A stretch of 64,000 nucleotides of DNA from Phycisphaerae bacterium RAS2 (GTDB lineage Bacteria; Planctomycetota; Phycisphaerae; UBA1845; UTPLA1): assembly GCA_007753915.1 (NCBI GenBank), contig CP036352.1, forward strand, positions 2,791,306 to 2,855,305, written 5' to 3'. The translations under genes and the position numbers were made by a program. Below the pieces are notes generated by a model, which made no database searches, had not been told where the DNA came from, and worked only from the letters and a program-made list of their open reading frames with translations. Below, in pieces: positions 43,503-54,947 of this stretch (the stretch's first letter is position 1; every line of letters starts with the position of its first letter).

Positions 43503-44656
43503 CTCTTTCGGACCACAAGTCGGCCGGGCCAATCGTCTCCCTCGCGGCGGTCGCATGGGACTTCGCGCTCGTCGGGCGCACGCGCATGTTGCATGAGGCA
43601 TGGCATCGCGCCGGTCGCAATTCCGTTTTCATTGAAGCGCCACACTCCTGGCGCGCCGCGATCCGGCATGCAATGCGCGGTGGACCGCACGCGCCGATTC
43701 CCGTCATTCGACCGTGGCCCACCTGGCCCGTGCGATTCTGGCACCAACTTGGCGAAGCTCGCGTGCGCCGCGCGCTGCGATGCCGCGCTGATTCACTGCG
43801 CCGCCGGCTCGATCCAATGCTCGACTGGCCGCGCGCCACCGCCATCGTCGTAACTCCCGCCTGGTTACCCTGGTTGGACGCTCTCCCCTTCGGCCGCGTC
43901 ATCTACGACTGCATTGACGATCTTGCCGTTCATGCGCCGCACCCCGGCCTGCGTCGGATCATTGAAGCATGGGATCGCGAATTGATCGCTCGCGCCAACG
44001 CGGCCGTCGTGACCGCGACTGCGCTCGGCGAGCAGTTGCACGCGCAGCGGCTGGACCTGCACATCGAACTCATTCAGAACGCGGCGGATGTCCAAAACTT
44101 CCTGCGCCTCGCGGCATCATCTCCCCGCCCCGCTGACTTGCCTGCGGGCCGTCGCATTCTCGGTTTCGTCGGCGCGTTGTTTGATTGGATCGACATCGAA
44201 CTGATCGAGCAGGTCGCCCGACGCGCGACGCAGTGGCAACTCGTGCTCATCGGCCCGACCGATTCACCGGTGCGGTTGCGAGCGCTCCAAGACCTGCCAA
44301 ACGTCACATGGCTCGGCCCGCGTGACCCGCGCGACGTGCCGGCCTACGTCGCCGCGTTCGACGCATGTTGGGCACCGTTTCGTGCAATCGCCGTCTCGAA
44401 GGCAGCGAATCCCGTCAAGCTCTACGAATACCTCGCGCTCGGCAAGCCGACGCTCACCACCGCCGTCGCCGACACGGCCCGTTTTGGCGAAACCATCGAT
44501 GTCGTTCACAATGCGGACGAGGTGCTTGCGGCCTTGGGCAGAATTGACACCGAGCCGGCCGACGCCGCCGCAAAACGCCATCGCTTCGCGGCGGATAACG
44601 ACTGGAACGCTCGGGCGACTCAATACGCTCGATTCATAGAGGCTTTGTCACGATGA
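43499..44656 (+). CDS. Glycosyltransferase, TuaH-like GT4
   Basis: A 385-residue protein starting at GTG 43499 within the hddA stop region. The FGRVIYDCIDDLAVHAPHP segment and NAADVQNFLRLA are typical of TuaH-like teichuronic/capsular glycosyltransferases. The C-terminal donor site is AVSKAANPVKLYEYLALGKPT. GT-B fold, cytoplasmic or peripheral. It is also coupled by 4 bp to the UbiA-like gene that follows. Confidence 0.8.
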   Translation: MTLSDHKSAGPIVSLAAVAWDFALVGRTRMLHEAWHRAGRNSVFIEAPHSWRAAIRHAMRGGPHAPIPVIRPWPTWPVRFWHQLGEARVRRALRCRADSLRRRLDPMLDWPRATAIVVTPAWLPWLDALPFGRVIYDCIDDLAVHAPHPGLRRIIEAWDRELIARANAAVVTATALGEQLHAQRLDLHIELIQNAADVQNFLRLAASSPRPADLPAGRRILGFVGALFDWIDIELIEQVARRATQWQLVLIGPTDSPVRLRALQDLPNVTWLGPRDPRDVPAYVAAFDACWAPFRAIAVSKAANPVKLYEYLALGKPTLTTAVADTARFGETIDVVHNADEVLAALGRIDTEPADAAAKRHRFAADNDWNARATQYARFIEALSR

Positions 44657-45561
44657 GCGTCGTGCGAGACGTGCAAACATGGGGCGAGATGGTGAAGTTC
44701 TCGCACTCCGTCTTTGCGCTGCCGTTTGCGCTGGTCGCCACCGTCATGGCAGGCCGAAACCTCTCCGCGGGCCACGCCTCGGCGGGCCAGTTCGCGCTCA
44801 TCATTCTCTGCATGGTCGCGGCGCGAAGCTTCGCCATGACGTTCAACCGCATCGCAGACGCCGACCTCGATGCGCGCAACCCGCGCACCGCCTCGCGCCC
44901 GATCCCAACAGGCCGCATCTCGCGCCGAAGCGCCTGGACCTTCCTCGTTGCCTTCGCGATGCTCTTTGCCGCCGGTTGCTACGGATTCCTGCACTACTAC
45001 GGCAACCGCTGGCCGCTCATGCTTTCCCTCCCCACGCTCGCCACACTGGCCGGCTATTCCTACGCCAAGCGCTTCACGCCGCTGGCGCATTTCATCCTCG
45101 GCATGGCCATCTCGTTCGCTCCGGTCGCCGCGTGGATCGCCATTCATCCCGCCTCCGTCGGCAGCGGGCCGCCCTTCCTGCTCATGGCCGCCGTCATGAG
45201 CTGGATCACCGGCTTCGACATTATCTACGCTTGTCAAGATATCGACGTGGACCGCCGCGAGCGATTGAACTCCATCCCCGCCGCGCTCGGGATCGGCCCC
45301 GCCTTGCTCGTCTCGCGCGGCTGCCACGTCATGTGCATCGGCCTGCTGATCGGGTTCGGCCTCGTCTGCCACCTCGGCTGGATCTACTGGACCGGCCTGG
45401 GCCTCACCGCCGCCCTGCTCACCGCTGAACAGGCCGTCGTTCGCCCCAATGACCTTTCGCGCGTCAACCTCGCCTTCTTCACGCTCAACGGTTGCGTCAG
45501 CCTGCTCTTCGCCGCCGCGGCGATCACCGATATCCTCCTGTCCACCCGCGCAGCAGCATAG
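44653..45561 (+). CDS. UbiA-family prenyltransferase (UbiA-like, MqnP type)
   Basis: A 302-residue integral membrane enzyme with eight or nine spans. The two Asp-rich motifs of the family are NRIADADLDARNPRTASRP and YACQDIDVDRRERLNSIP, which bind Mg-prenyl diphosphate. The pattern is that of the UbiA-like group often linked to menaquinone synthesis by the futalosine route, transferring a polyprenyl chain to an aromatic acid; another prenyl acceptor is possible. The last 165 bases are present again at 48539-48703. ATG 44653 overlaps the preceding stop (ATGA). Confidence 0.85.
   Translation: MSVVRDVQTWGEMVKFSHSVFALPFALVATVMAGRNLSAGHASAGQFALIILCMVAARSFAMTFNRIADADLDARNPRTASRPIPTGRISRRSAWTFLVAFAMLFAAGCYGFLHYYGNRWPLMLSLPTLATLAGYSYAKRFTPLAHFILGMAISFAPVAAWIAIHPASVGSGPPFLLMAAVMSWITGFDIIYACQDIDVDRRERLNSIPAALGIGPALLVSRGCHVMCIGLLIGFGLVCHLGWIYWTGLGLTAALLTAEQAVVRPNDLSRVNLAFFTLNGCVSLLFAAAAITDILLSTRAAA
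45397..45561 (+). repeat. 165-bp direct repeat, copy 1 (ubiA-like 3' end)
   Basis: It matches 48539-48703 at 156 of 165 positions by my count, with no gap, and both copies end at the stop codon. Copy 1 is the intact gene end. Confidence 0.85.
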
Positions 45562-45979
45562 AGTCGCCTTCGCTGCGTCGAGTGGTGGAGACGCACCCTA
45601 CGGCTGCCCGTCATGATGGTGAGCATTGCCCACCATCCAGGCAAACCACCGGCCACTGACCTGAAGCTATCCCAATACCGGCCTAGCGATGCTTTGTCAT
45701 TCCCGCGCAGGCGGGAATCCAGAGGTTTTCCAATCACTCTGGACCCCCGCCTTCGCGGGGGGTGACGGTTCTGGGATAGCTTCGACTGGCCCCTGACCAC
45801 TGCCTTTCGGCTAACCGCTCATGGCTCCTGGCCAAAAGCTTCTTCTAATTCGCTTGACACGTCCGTGGCATTTGAGTTATACTCACGTCATCTCGTGGGG
45901 CCGGACGGGCCGTCCACCGGGCAAGCGGGCGGCGAGAAGTGAGCCGTTGGCGCGTCGTTTGACGCAGGAGGCCAAACCA
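45562..45979. other. Intergenic leader of the beta-helix gene with an inverted-repeat element
   Basis: Over 400 bp with no gene. It contains a GACGCACCCTACG motif near 45592, also found next to the second direct repeat, the 121-bp inverted-repeat element, and then about 190 bp that should hold the promoter of the beta-helix gene. No convincing -35/-10 pair was fixed. Confidence 0.4.
45663..45783. mobile_element. 121-bp MITE-like element with nested inverted repeats
   Basis: The outer arms 45663-45679 and 45767-45783 are inverted copies (15 of 17 match; GAAGCTATCCC at the ends). Inside, GTCATTCCCGCG and GCGGGAATCC pair with the CCCCGCCTTCGCGGGG region (about 45696-45765). Elements with TCATTCCCGCG arms occur in many bacterial genomes. 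No coding capacity, so it would depend on a transposase elsewhere. Confidence 0.6.
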
Positions 45980-47675
<1,696 letters not shown>

Positions 47676-47695
47676 TCGGCCAGGGGAGTTGAATC

Positions 47696-48433
47696 ATGCG
47701 AAGGCTTTTCCACCTAGTTGTGGCTTTTTGCCTAATTCAATCGGCGGCGACCCGCGCCGAAATTGTTGTGTGGCAGATTGCGGAGCCGCTTACGTCTAAC
47801 GCGTTCGTGCAGCAGCAAGGCACTACCTATACGAGGCTTGACCTGCGTTGTGACGCGACTGCGGGACAGTGCAAATGGAGGATTACTACACAGGCGTTTA
47901 TCGCCGACGGCACGTTCACCGGCTATTCGCTTTGGATTCGCGATCCGGCCGGTGGGGCCACGCAGTTGAGCCTCTCTGAAACAAGCGTGGCGGGGGCGCC
48001 CTTTACCAATCATGTTCTGCCCCCGGTTGAGAACCGCCCCGACGGCGTGCTGTCATCGCTCATTGTCGGTTTGCCGCAGGGCGGAAGCCCGGTCCCGGCT
48101 GGGCCGACCATCTACAACCTGCACAGTTACGTTCTGACGTCGCAGGCCGACATCGCACCCGGCACGCTGACGCAGCTTCGCGCCGGCTCCGAGGGATTCG
48201 GTGGTTTCCAGCCTGGTGTCCAACCCCCCTTCAACACCCGCCGAGTCGTCGCATTCGGCGCGAATCCCGGCTTTCAGATCGCCGGCGGAGAATGGCCCAA
48301 CCCGGTCATTCACATCAACTACGTCCCCGAGCCAACCACCGCCGCGATGCTCCTCGCCCCGGCGGTGCTGCTGCTGTCACGGCGCGGGCTGCGCGATCGC
48401 TCCCACCGGCGCGATCAGCGTCGCCGCGATTGA
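47696..48433 (+). CDS. PEP-CTERM sorting domain protein
   Basis: A 245-residue secreted protein. The N-terminal signal peptide is MRRLFHLVVAFCLIQSAATRA, cleaved near Ala21. The C-terminus has the exosortase signal: VPEPTTAA, a hydrophobic segment AAMLLAPAVLLLS, and the basic RR cluster. The middle has no recognised domain but is rich in beta-prone, Gly/Thr-rich sequence. GGGGAG lies 7-10 nt before ATG 47696, only 20 bp after the beta-helix gene, so the two are probably co-transcribed. An exosortase (EpsH/XrtA-like) is not in the window. Confidence 0.82.
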   Translation: MRRLFHLVVAFCLIQSAATRAEIVVWQIAEPLTSNAFVQQQGTTYTRLDLRCDATAGQCKWRITTQAFIADGTFTGYSLWIRDPAGGATQLSLSETSVAGAPFTNHVLPPVENRPDGVLSSLIVGLPQGGSPVPAGPTIYNLHSYVLTSQADIAPGTLTQLRAGSEGFGGFQPGVQPPFNTRRVVAFGANPGFQIAGGEWPNPVIHINYVPEPTTAAMLLAPAVLLLSRRGLRDRSHRRDQRRRD

Positions 48434-48538
48434 ACCGAGCCGCAACCATCAAGGAGCGGGTTCGTGCCGGTCCGAGCCGCCGCAGTGATGCGGCGGACCC
48501 CATTTCTCGTGGTGCGTCGAGGACGCACCCTACGACTA

Positions 48539-48703
48539 CTGGGCCTCACCGCCGCCCTGCTCACCGCAGAACAGGCCGTCGTCCGCCCCAATGACCTTTT
48601 GCGCGTTAACCTCGCCTTCTTCACGCTCAACGGCTGCGTCAGCCTGCTCTTCGCCGCCGCGGCGATCACCGACATCCTCCTGTCCACCCGCGCGACGGCA
48701 TAG
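48539..48703 (+). pseudogene. Duplicated 3' fragment of the ubiA-like gene (copy 2)
   Basis: It encodes the same last 54 residues as 45397-45561 with two or three replacements (for example Ser to Leu, Ala to Thr) and the same stop, but no upstream two thirds of the gene. An open frame runs back to GTG 48464 without a ribosome-binding site, so I treat it as a remnant. Most differences are at third codon positions. A perfect GGTGCGTC-GAG-GACGCACC hairpin lies at 48510-48529, just before it. Confidence 0.75.
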
Positions 48704-48773
48704 AATTCCGCCATAAATCCGCCCTGCCACGGCATTTGCCAGAAGCCGCCGTCCGGCATATAGTGGCCGGGCT

Positions 48774-49226
48774 ATGAAGCAGGGAATTCACAGGCTATGG
48801 ATTCTCCTCCTGACCGTCCTCCCATGGGCCGGCGTTTCGGCCGGTCCGGCGCTGGCGGCGGTGCAGGCCGATCTCGCGCGCGAGGCCGACCGCGCGGCGG
48901 CGGAGCAAGCCGCTCGCCGATTGATGGATGCCTCTCCGGTCGATGGTGAGGGCGATCCCGAATCCCCTGCGACACACCGCGCGAAACACGCAGCCGAATC
49001 ACAGCGATCGACCGACGAGAGTCGGTTCGTCTCCGCGCCGTCGGCCATCAAACCCGGCGACAGCGATTCGAACACCGGCATCAATCTGGCGCTTGCCGGC
49101 GGGACGACGGAATGCGACACGCACGCCACGCTCGAGCGCGGTGACTCGGCCGCAACCGTGACAGTGGTCTCGGCCCTGCACTATCCCATCTATCAGGCAC
49201 AGGCGCCGCCACCCACGCAGGGCTGA
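48774..49226 (+). CDS. Small secreted protein of unknown function
   Basis: A 150-residue protein with a clear signal peptide (MKQGIHRLWILLLTVLPWAG, cleavage near ALA in PALAAVQ). The mature part is Ala/Arg/Asp/Ser-rich and low-complexity, with no family recognised. It begins with an acidic-basic helical stretch (ADLAREADRAAAEQAARRLMD) and continues as a probably disordered region. The start ATG is at 48774. It lies 225 bp before secDF but its role there is unclear. Confidence 0.5.
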   Translation: MKQGIHRLWILLLTVLPWAGVSAGPALAAVQADLAREADRAAAEQAARRLMDASPVDGEGDPESPATHRAKHAAESQRSTDESRFVSAPSAIKPGDSDSNTGINLALAGGTTECDTHATLERGDSAATVTVVSALHYPIYQAQAPPPTQG

Positions 49227-49451
49227 TCGGTCCCGGCGGCGCGTTGCAACGTACTTGGTCGAGCTTGCCGCACATCGGAACAAGGGGTCGCACCCATTAG
49301 GCGGCGACGACTCAACAGCGCCATCTCAATCTTTCAATAACTGGAAAAGCAGAATACCAAACACACTCCCGCCATCCCCGCGTCGCCTTGAGCGCGCGGC
49401 GCGAACGAGCGATGAGTCATTCAAGCGAGGCTGAAGCCAAGGCGGATTCTC

Positions 49452-52400
49452 ATGAACGAACGTGACATGTGGTGGAAGATCGTGGTGGTCGGATGTCTGT
49501 GTGCCCTGGGCTTTGCCAGCATCTGGCCCTTTGAGCAGAAAATGAAAATGGGCATCGACCTGTACGGCGGCTACAGCCTGCTGTACGAGATCGACGACAC
49601 GGGCGTTGCGCCCGATGCGCGCCGCGAGTTATCCGAGAAGGTCATGCGCGTGCTGCGCGAGCGCATCGACCCGCAGGGCGTGTTCAACCTCGTCTGGCGG
49701 CCGGTCGGCTACAACCGGCTGGAGATTCAGATGCCGCGACCGAGCGAGGACGTGCGAAAAGCCCGTCACGATTTCGAGGAATTGCAGGAGCAGATTCAGG
49801 CGACGGCCCTGCGCCGAACCGATGTGCTGCGCGCGCTGGAAAAGCCCGTGGCGGACCGCCCGGCATACCTGGAGAAACTGGCCCGCGGCCTGGAGATTCG
49901 CACTCCGCTTGCCAATGCCTGCGCAACCGCCTACGACGCATGGCAGACGATGAAGCGCGATTACACGAAGCGCGAAGCCGAGGCGACCAAGGACAACCTC
50001 ACACGCGACCAAGTCATGGAAGCGGTCAAGAAGCCCGCGAACGAGCGCAACGCCGCGCTCGAAGCACTGGTCCGCGGCCTGCCCCAGCGCAAGGCATTGC
50101 TCGAAACCGCGGCCAAGGCGTGGGAAGAGTTCGACCAGGCCAAGTCGGCGGCCGGCGCAACCCCTCCGGCCGACAAGACCGCCGAGTTGAACACGAAAGA
50201 GACGGCCTTCATCAACGCCGTGGCGAAGGTGATGGAGCTGAACGTCGATCCGAACAAGTTCGAGGACGGGCCGACGATCGACAAGGTGCTAAAACTGGAG
50301 ATGGAGTTCGACGCAGCGCTGGCCGCACTGATGGCGACCAATCTGGACATCGGTCGATTGCAGACGGTGCTCGATTCCAAGGCCGGCACCAAGAACCGCA
50401 CCGAGGCGATGGCGCGGCTCACCTTGGATTACCCGCACATGACGGCCCAGATCGAAGGACTGGTGAAGGCCAACGATCGGCTGAACACGAAGCGCAAGGG
50501 CGAAGGGCGACTTGAAGACCCGGCCGACCTGCAGCGCATGCTGAAGGGCGCGGGCGTGCTGGAGTTTCGCATCCTCGCCGCCAACGAAACGTCGGACATC
50601 AGCAAGTTCGAGACTTATCGCGAGTCCCTGCGGACGCGCGGGCCGCGCCGCGCGCCGGGTGAAGAGAACTACCAGTGGTTCGAAATTCAAGACCCGACGG
50701 CCTTCCTGAAAATCAAGGATCGGGTCAAGTTCGAGCAGGAATTTGAACAGACCAAGCTCAATAACACCCTGGTGGTGGATCGATTCGGCGACAAGTATTA
50801 CGTGCTGTCTTACATCACGCCGGACCAATCCATGACGCACCGGGTCGGCGAATCGACCTGGGCGCTGACGGCGGCACGATTCACGCGCGACGACGTCGGC
50901 CTGCCGGCCATCGGATTCAGCCTCAACGAAGCAGGCGGTGACAAGTTCGCCACACTCACTCGAATCAACAAAAACCGCCAACTCGCCATCTTCATCGACG
51001 ATCAGTGCGTCTCGCATGCGACCATTCAAGCCGTCATCCGCACCGAGGGCATTATCCACGGCAGCTTTACGCCGCAGGAAGTGCAGGAAATGGTTCGCAA
51101 GCTCGACGCCGGCAGTCTGCCGCGCAAGCTTAAGGACCCGCCGATTTCCGTCCGTGCCATCGGCCCGTCACTCGGCGAAGCCAACCGCACCGCCGGCCTC
51201 ACCGCCGCCAAGTGGGGCCTGATGGCCGTTGTCGCGTTCATGCTGGTCTACTACCGCTACGCCGGAACCGTCGCCCTCTTCGCGGTCGGCATGAACTTGC
51301 TGTTCACGCTCGCGGTCATGGCCATCATGGGGGCGACGCTCACCCTGCCCGGCATCGCCGGCCTCGTGCTCGCCCTGGGCATGTCCGTCGACGCCAACGT
51401 GCTGATCAACGAACGCATCCGCGAGGAATTGCAAAAGGGAACGGCCATGCGCATGGCCATTCGCCTTGGATACGAGCGGGCCTTCAGCGCGATTCTCGAC
51501 TCGAACCTCACGACCCTGCTCACCTGTCTCATTCTTTACGTGCTGGGCAGCGAGGAGATCAAGGGCTTCGGCCTCACGCTGGGCATCGGCGTCTTCATCA
51601 ACCTGTTCACCGCGTACTTCGTCACCAAGATGTTCTTCGAAACCATGGTGATGCCGGTCATCCCGCGCGAAATCACTCGACTGCCGGGAATCTTCGCCGC
51701 GGGCATCGCCGGCTTCGGCGGACTGCTCTACGGCGCGGGCCATCTTTGGAACGCTCCGGAGCTGCGCGATCAGTCGGTGCTGATGGGCTTCGGCAAGGCC
51801 GTGGCCTGGATGGCGCCGGGCGTGCTGGTGATTCTCGTACTGATGTTCATCATGCGCGGCATCCACCAGTCGTTCCAAAGCAGCGGGCGGCCGAGGCTCC
51901 CGATGATGAACCTGGTCGGCACGCCAAGAATTAATTGGATTGGACTAAAGCCGATGTTCTTTACGTTCTCAATCGGGATCACAGTCATCGGCCTCGCGGC
52001 GTTCTTCTCGCTCGGCAAGCAAAACCTGTATGACATTGAGTTCCTCGGTGGAACCGCCGCACAGATCGACCTCGTCAAGCCCGGGTCCCTCGACCAGACT
52101 CAAATTGGCGAGCGCCTGGAGCAATCAGCGACGAAGCTCCGCGGGCTTGCCGACTCGATGGACAAGGCCACGGCCACGGCGGCCGGACCGGATACGTTTA
52201 CGGTGAATTGCCCCGGCGTGCCGGCGGTGCGCCTTGAGCCGGTGATTCGAGACGTGATGAAAGAGCAGTTAAGCGAGGTCGGCCCGATTGCCTACAGCGA
52301 TCCGGGAGCCGAGTCGGTGAGCATTCGCACGCGGACCGAAGCGAAAGTCGACGAGGCGGGCATGAAGACATTTCTCGCTTCCATGGCGGAGCGCCTGCGG

Positions 52401-53615
52401 CGCAGTGCCGAATCGATCGGCCGGGCGCAAGTCCAGAGCGTGCAATCGGCCGAGCCGGGCGCGCCGCGCGGTGCGTCGTTTGAGATTGTGACCCTGGAAA
52501 CGAACAAGGACCTGGTCGTCGCGGCGATCATGGATCACCTGAAGGATGACTTGAGCGTGCAACAAGCGCTGACGTTCAACCTGATGGAGGACAAGTCGTC
52601 GGGCAACGTGCCCTACTTCGCTGTGCGAAGTGAAAACGCGCGCGAGCTGAACCTGCCGATCACGCCGGAAGAGGTCACCGAAATCGACCTGGCCGGGTGG
52701 CGCGGCGGCGTGGCGATGATCCTCGACAAGGTCTCGCCGCCCCAGAAGCTGGAATCGCTTCAGAGTCGCCTGCGGGCGATGCGGCTGCAACCGGGCTTCG
52801 AGTCGCACGGCTGGCGGCAGTCGGCGGTGTTCGGACTGAAGGAAGCCGCGGGGAGTGGCGACGCCTATGAACGCGTCATGGTCGTCGTCGCGGACGAGAA
52901 CTTCCCGATGCTCGACGAACAAGGCGGCTTGTCGTCGGCATGGGTGACAGACCTCGCCGAGCAGGAGGTCAAACTCATTCAGGATGCCCTGCAGCGCCAG
53001 ACGTCTCTTAGCCAGATCACGCAGTTCGACAAGCAGGTGTCTGGCGAGGCGCAGACTGACGCCTACATCGCCATCACGTTGAGCTGGCTTATCATCATCC
53101 TTTACGTCTGGTTCCGATTCGGCAACGTCCGATGGGGCATGGCGGCTGTCGTCGCCCTGATCCACGACATTTGTGTGGCCCTGGGCTTCATCGGTCTGGC
53201 GCACTACGCAGCCGGGACGCCGATCGGCCGAGCGCTGATGCTCGAGCCGTTCCGCATCGACCTAGCGATGGTGGCAGCGGTCATGACCATCATCGGTTAC
53301 TCGGTGAACGACACGATCGTCATCTTCGACCGCATCCGCGAGAACCGCGGACGGTTGAAGGATGTCAACCCCGAGCTGGTCAATACCGCCATCAGCCAGA
53401 CGCTGGGACGCACCCTCTTGACCGGAACGACAACCTTTGCGACGATTCTGATCATGTACATCTTCGGTGGCCCGGGGATTCATGGCTTCAACTACGCCAT
53501 GTTCATCGGTATCCTGACCGGAACGTACAGTTCGTTCGGCGTCGCGAGCCAGTTGCTCGTCCGGCGCGGACGAGGCGGCGCGGACGTTGGAGCCATGCGG
53601 CCGGCAACAGCGTAA
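49452..53615 (+). CDS. secDF: Fused protein translocase subunit SecDF
   Basis: A 1387-residue fusion of SecD and SecF, which use the proton motive force to help Sec-exported proteins leave the channel. SecD part: N-terminal span VVVGCLCALGFASIWPF, DLYGGYSLLYEIDD, and the transmembrane motif ALGMSVDANVLINERIREE (about residues 640-660). SecF part: YDIEFLGGTAAQIDL (about 860) and IGYSVNDTIVIFDRIREN (about 1281). Between residues about 105 and 300 lies a long charged, helical insertion, rich in Lys/Glu and predicted coiled coil, much longer than in E. coli SecD. Additional hydrophobic segments follow the SecD membrane domain (about residues 740-800). No yajC gene is seen upstream. Confidence 0.92.
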   Translation: MNERDMWWKIVVVGCLCALGFASIWPFEQKMKMGIDLYGGYSLLYEIDDTGVAPDARRELSEKVMRVLRERIDPQGVFNLVWRPVGYNRLEIQMPRPSEDVRKARHDFEELQEQIQATALRRTDVLRALEKPVADRPAYLEKLARGLEIRTPLANACATAYDAWQTMKRDYTKREAEATKDNLTRDQVMEAVKKPANERNAALEALVRGLPQRKALLETAAKAWEEFDQAKSAAGATPPADKTAELNTKETAFINAVAKVMELNVDPNKFEDGPTIDKVLKLEMEFDAALAALMATNLDIGRLQTVLDSKAGTKNRTEAMARLTLDYPHMTAQIEGLVKANDRLNTKRKGEGRLEDPADLQRMLKGAGVLEFRILAANETSDISKFETYRESLRTRGPRRAPGEENYQWFEIQDPTAFLKIKDRVKFEQEFEQTKLNNTLVVDRFGDKYYVLSYITPDQSMTHRVGESTWALTAARFTRDDVGLPAIGFSLNEAGGDKFATLTRINKNRQLAIFIDDQCVSHATIQAVIRTEGIIHGSFTPQEVQEMVRKLDAGSLPRKLKDPPISVRAIGPSLGEANRTAGLTAAKWGLMAVVAFMLVYYRYAGTVALFAVGMNLLFTLAVMAIMGATLTLPGIAGLVLALGMSVDANVLINERIREELQKGTAMRMAIRLGYERAFSAILDSNLTTLLTCLILYVLGSEEIKGFGLTLGIGVFINLFTAYFVTKMFFETMVMPVIPREITRLPGIFAAGIAGFGGLLYGAGHLWNAPELRDQSVLMGFGKAVAWMAPGVLVILVLMFIMRGIHQSFQSSGRPRLPMMNLVGTPRINWIGLKPMFFTFSIGITVIGLAAFFSLGKQNLYDIEFLGGTAAQIDLVKPGSLDQTQIGERLEQSATKLRGLADSMDKATATAAGPDTFTVNCPGVPAVRLEPVIRDVMKEQLSEVGPIAYSDPGAESVSIRTRTEAKVDEAGMKTFLASMAERLRRSAESIGRAQVQSVQSAEPGAPRGASFEIVTLETNKDLVVAAIMDHLKDDLSVQQALTFNLMEDKSSGNVPYFAVRSENARELNLPITPEEVTEIDLAGWRGGVAMILDKVSPPQKLESLQSRLRAMRLQPGFESHGWRQSAVFGLKEAAGSGDAYERVMVVVADENFPMLDEQGGLSSAWVTDLAEQEVKLIQDALQRQTSLSQITQFDKQVSGEAQTDAYIAITLSWLIIILYVWFRFGNVRWGMAAVVALIHDICVALGFIGLAHYAAGTPIGRALMLEPFRIDLAMVAAVMTIIGYSVNDTIVIFDRIRENRGRLKDVNPELVNTAISQTLGRTLLTGTTTFATILIMYIFGGPGIHGFNYAMFIGILTGTYSSFGVASQLLVRRGRGGADVGAMRPATA

Positions 53616-53729
53616 CGCCGGGACGGCGTTCGCGGCGAGACAATCCAACGGCGGGCTTGCCGCCGCGGCAGCACGGCGCGGTTCACGGGTCATTGCCGAC
53701 TCGTCGGCCGAGTATCACGGAGGATCATC

Positions 53730-54947
53730 ATGAGCACCGAAGCACGGATCGGAGTGGTGGCCGGACTGTTCATCGTCGTTGTGACGAGCGTCTATTTCTT
53801 CTACGGCCAGTCCTCCAAGATGGACGACTTGCTGGTCACGTCCACCGGGGCCAAGGTCTCGCCGCCGCCGAAGATTCCCGCAGCGGGCGAGGCGGCCAAG
53901 CCCGCCGCGCCGGTTTCAACGCCACCGACTGCCCTGGCGAACCAGAAATCTTCAACACCGCAGCCGAACGGTGCGGCCGCAAGTCCCTTCATTCTCGACC
54001 GTTCGCCGTCAACCGTTGACGCGGATCGTCTTGCGAATGCCGACCCGTCCAGTCGATTGAACGCGCCGTTGAGCGCGCCCCCCGGTGCGTCCACGCCGAC
54101 GGCAACTGACAACGGGCCGACCATTGGCGTGGCGCGCGGCGCGCCTCCGCGAATCGGTGGCGACCCCGCCCGCGGGGCCGGCACGACAGGCGACGATCTC
54201 GCTCCAACGACATGGGACCGGTTGTCCAAGTCGACCGAGAAACCCGCCGAGCGCGTCGCGCTGGATGACAAGCCCGCTTCGGCCTCCGAGGACATGCCAT
54301 CACTGGCGGTTGGCGGAGCGGATCATCGAAATGACTCAAAGCTGTCTCCGGCGAGTGGCGAGAGCCCGGCCAAGCCGCGTGAGCCGACGGGCTCGCTCGC
54401 CGTTGATTCACGCCGTCAACTCAACGCGCCGCCGGTTGAATCGAAGCCTGCCTCGGCTGCGGCGACCTGGCCCAAACAACACAAGATCGTCTCGGGTGAC
54501 ACGCTCATCGGGCTGGCCTTTGCGTATTACGAAGACACGTCGCGGGTCAGCGCCATCCTTGCCGCCAATCCGCAGATCAAGAACCCGCGAGGATTGAAGA
54601 TCGGACAGGTTGTCACGATCCCCGCGCCCGGGGCCGAATCGTCGCGAGCGACTCAAACGGCCTCGGCATCGCGAAACGAATCGTCCGGCCTCGTCACCCT
54701 TACCGGGCGAACGGCGCAGCTGCGCGACGCGAGCGCGTCGGATTTGACCGTGAAACCCGCGGCCGCCCGCACCTACACCGTGCAGGACGGCGACACGTTC
54801 TTCTCGATCGCCGCCCGATTGTATGGCGACGGCAACAAGTGGCGGGCGCTTTACGAGGCAAACAAGGCAATCGTCAAAAACGATCCGAAACGCCTTCGCA
54901 CTGGGATGAACCTGACGGTTCCCGCGAGCAGCAGTCAACGGCCTTGA
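53730..54947 (+). CDS. Membrane-anchored LysM protein with two LysM domains
   Basis: A 405-residue protein. One N-terminal membrane span (ARIGVVAGLFIVVVTSVYFF) is followed by a long Pro/Ala/Ser/Thr-rich linker (residues about 35-240). Two LysM peptidoglycan-binding modules follow: HKIVSGDTLIGLAFAYYE (about 250-295) and YTVQDGDTFFSIAARLYGD (about 345-395). It should hold to the peptidoglycan in the periplasm and link the inner membrane to the wall. It has the ribosome-binding site GGAGG 8 nt before ATG 53730. It lies 115 bp after secDF. The last 13 bases overlap the convergent glycosyltransferase gene. Confidence 0.82.
   Translation: MSTEARIGVVAGLFIVVVTSVYFFYGQSSKMDDLLVTSTGAKVSPPPKIPAAGEAAKPAAPVSTPPTALANQKSSTPQPNGAAASPFILDRSPSTVDADRLANADPSSRLNAPLSAPPGASTPTATDNGPTIGVARGAPPRIGGDPARGAGTTGDDLAPTTWDRLSKSTEKPAERVALDDKPASASEDMPSLAVGGADHRNDSKLSPASGESPAKPREPTGSLAVDSRRQLNAPPVESKPASAAATWPKQHKIVSGDTLIGLAFAYYEDTSRVSAILAANPQIKNPRGLKIGQVVTIPAPGAESSRATQTASASRNESSGLVTLTGRTAQLRDASASDLTVKPAAARTYTVQDGDTFFSIAARLYGDGNKWRALYEANKAIVKNDPKRLRTGMNLTVPASSSQRP

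Noticed and set aside
45613-45637. GATGGTG/CACCATC hairpin after the ubiA-like gene as a terminator
   Set aside because: No T-run follows it, so it is not a convincing Rho-independent terminator.
51212-51934. A 240-codon plus-strand frame within secDF
   Set aside because: It is an out-of-frame shadow of the SecD membrane domain.
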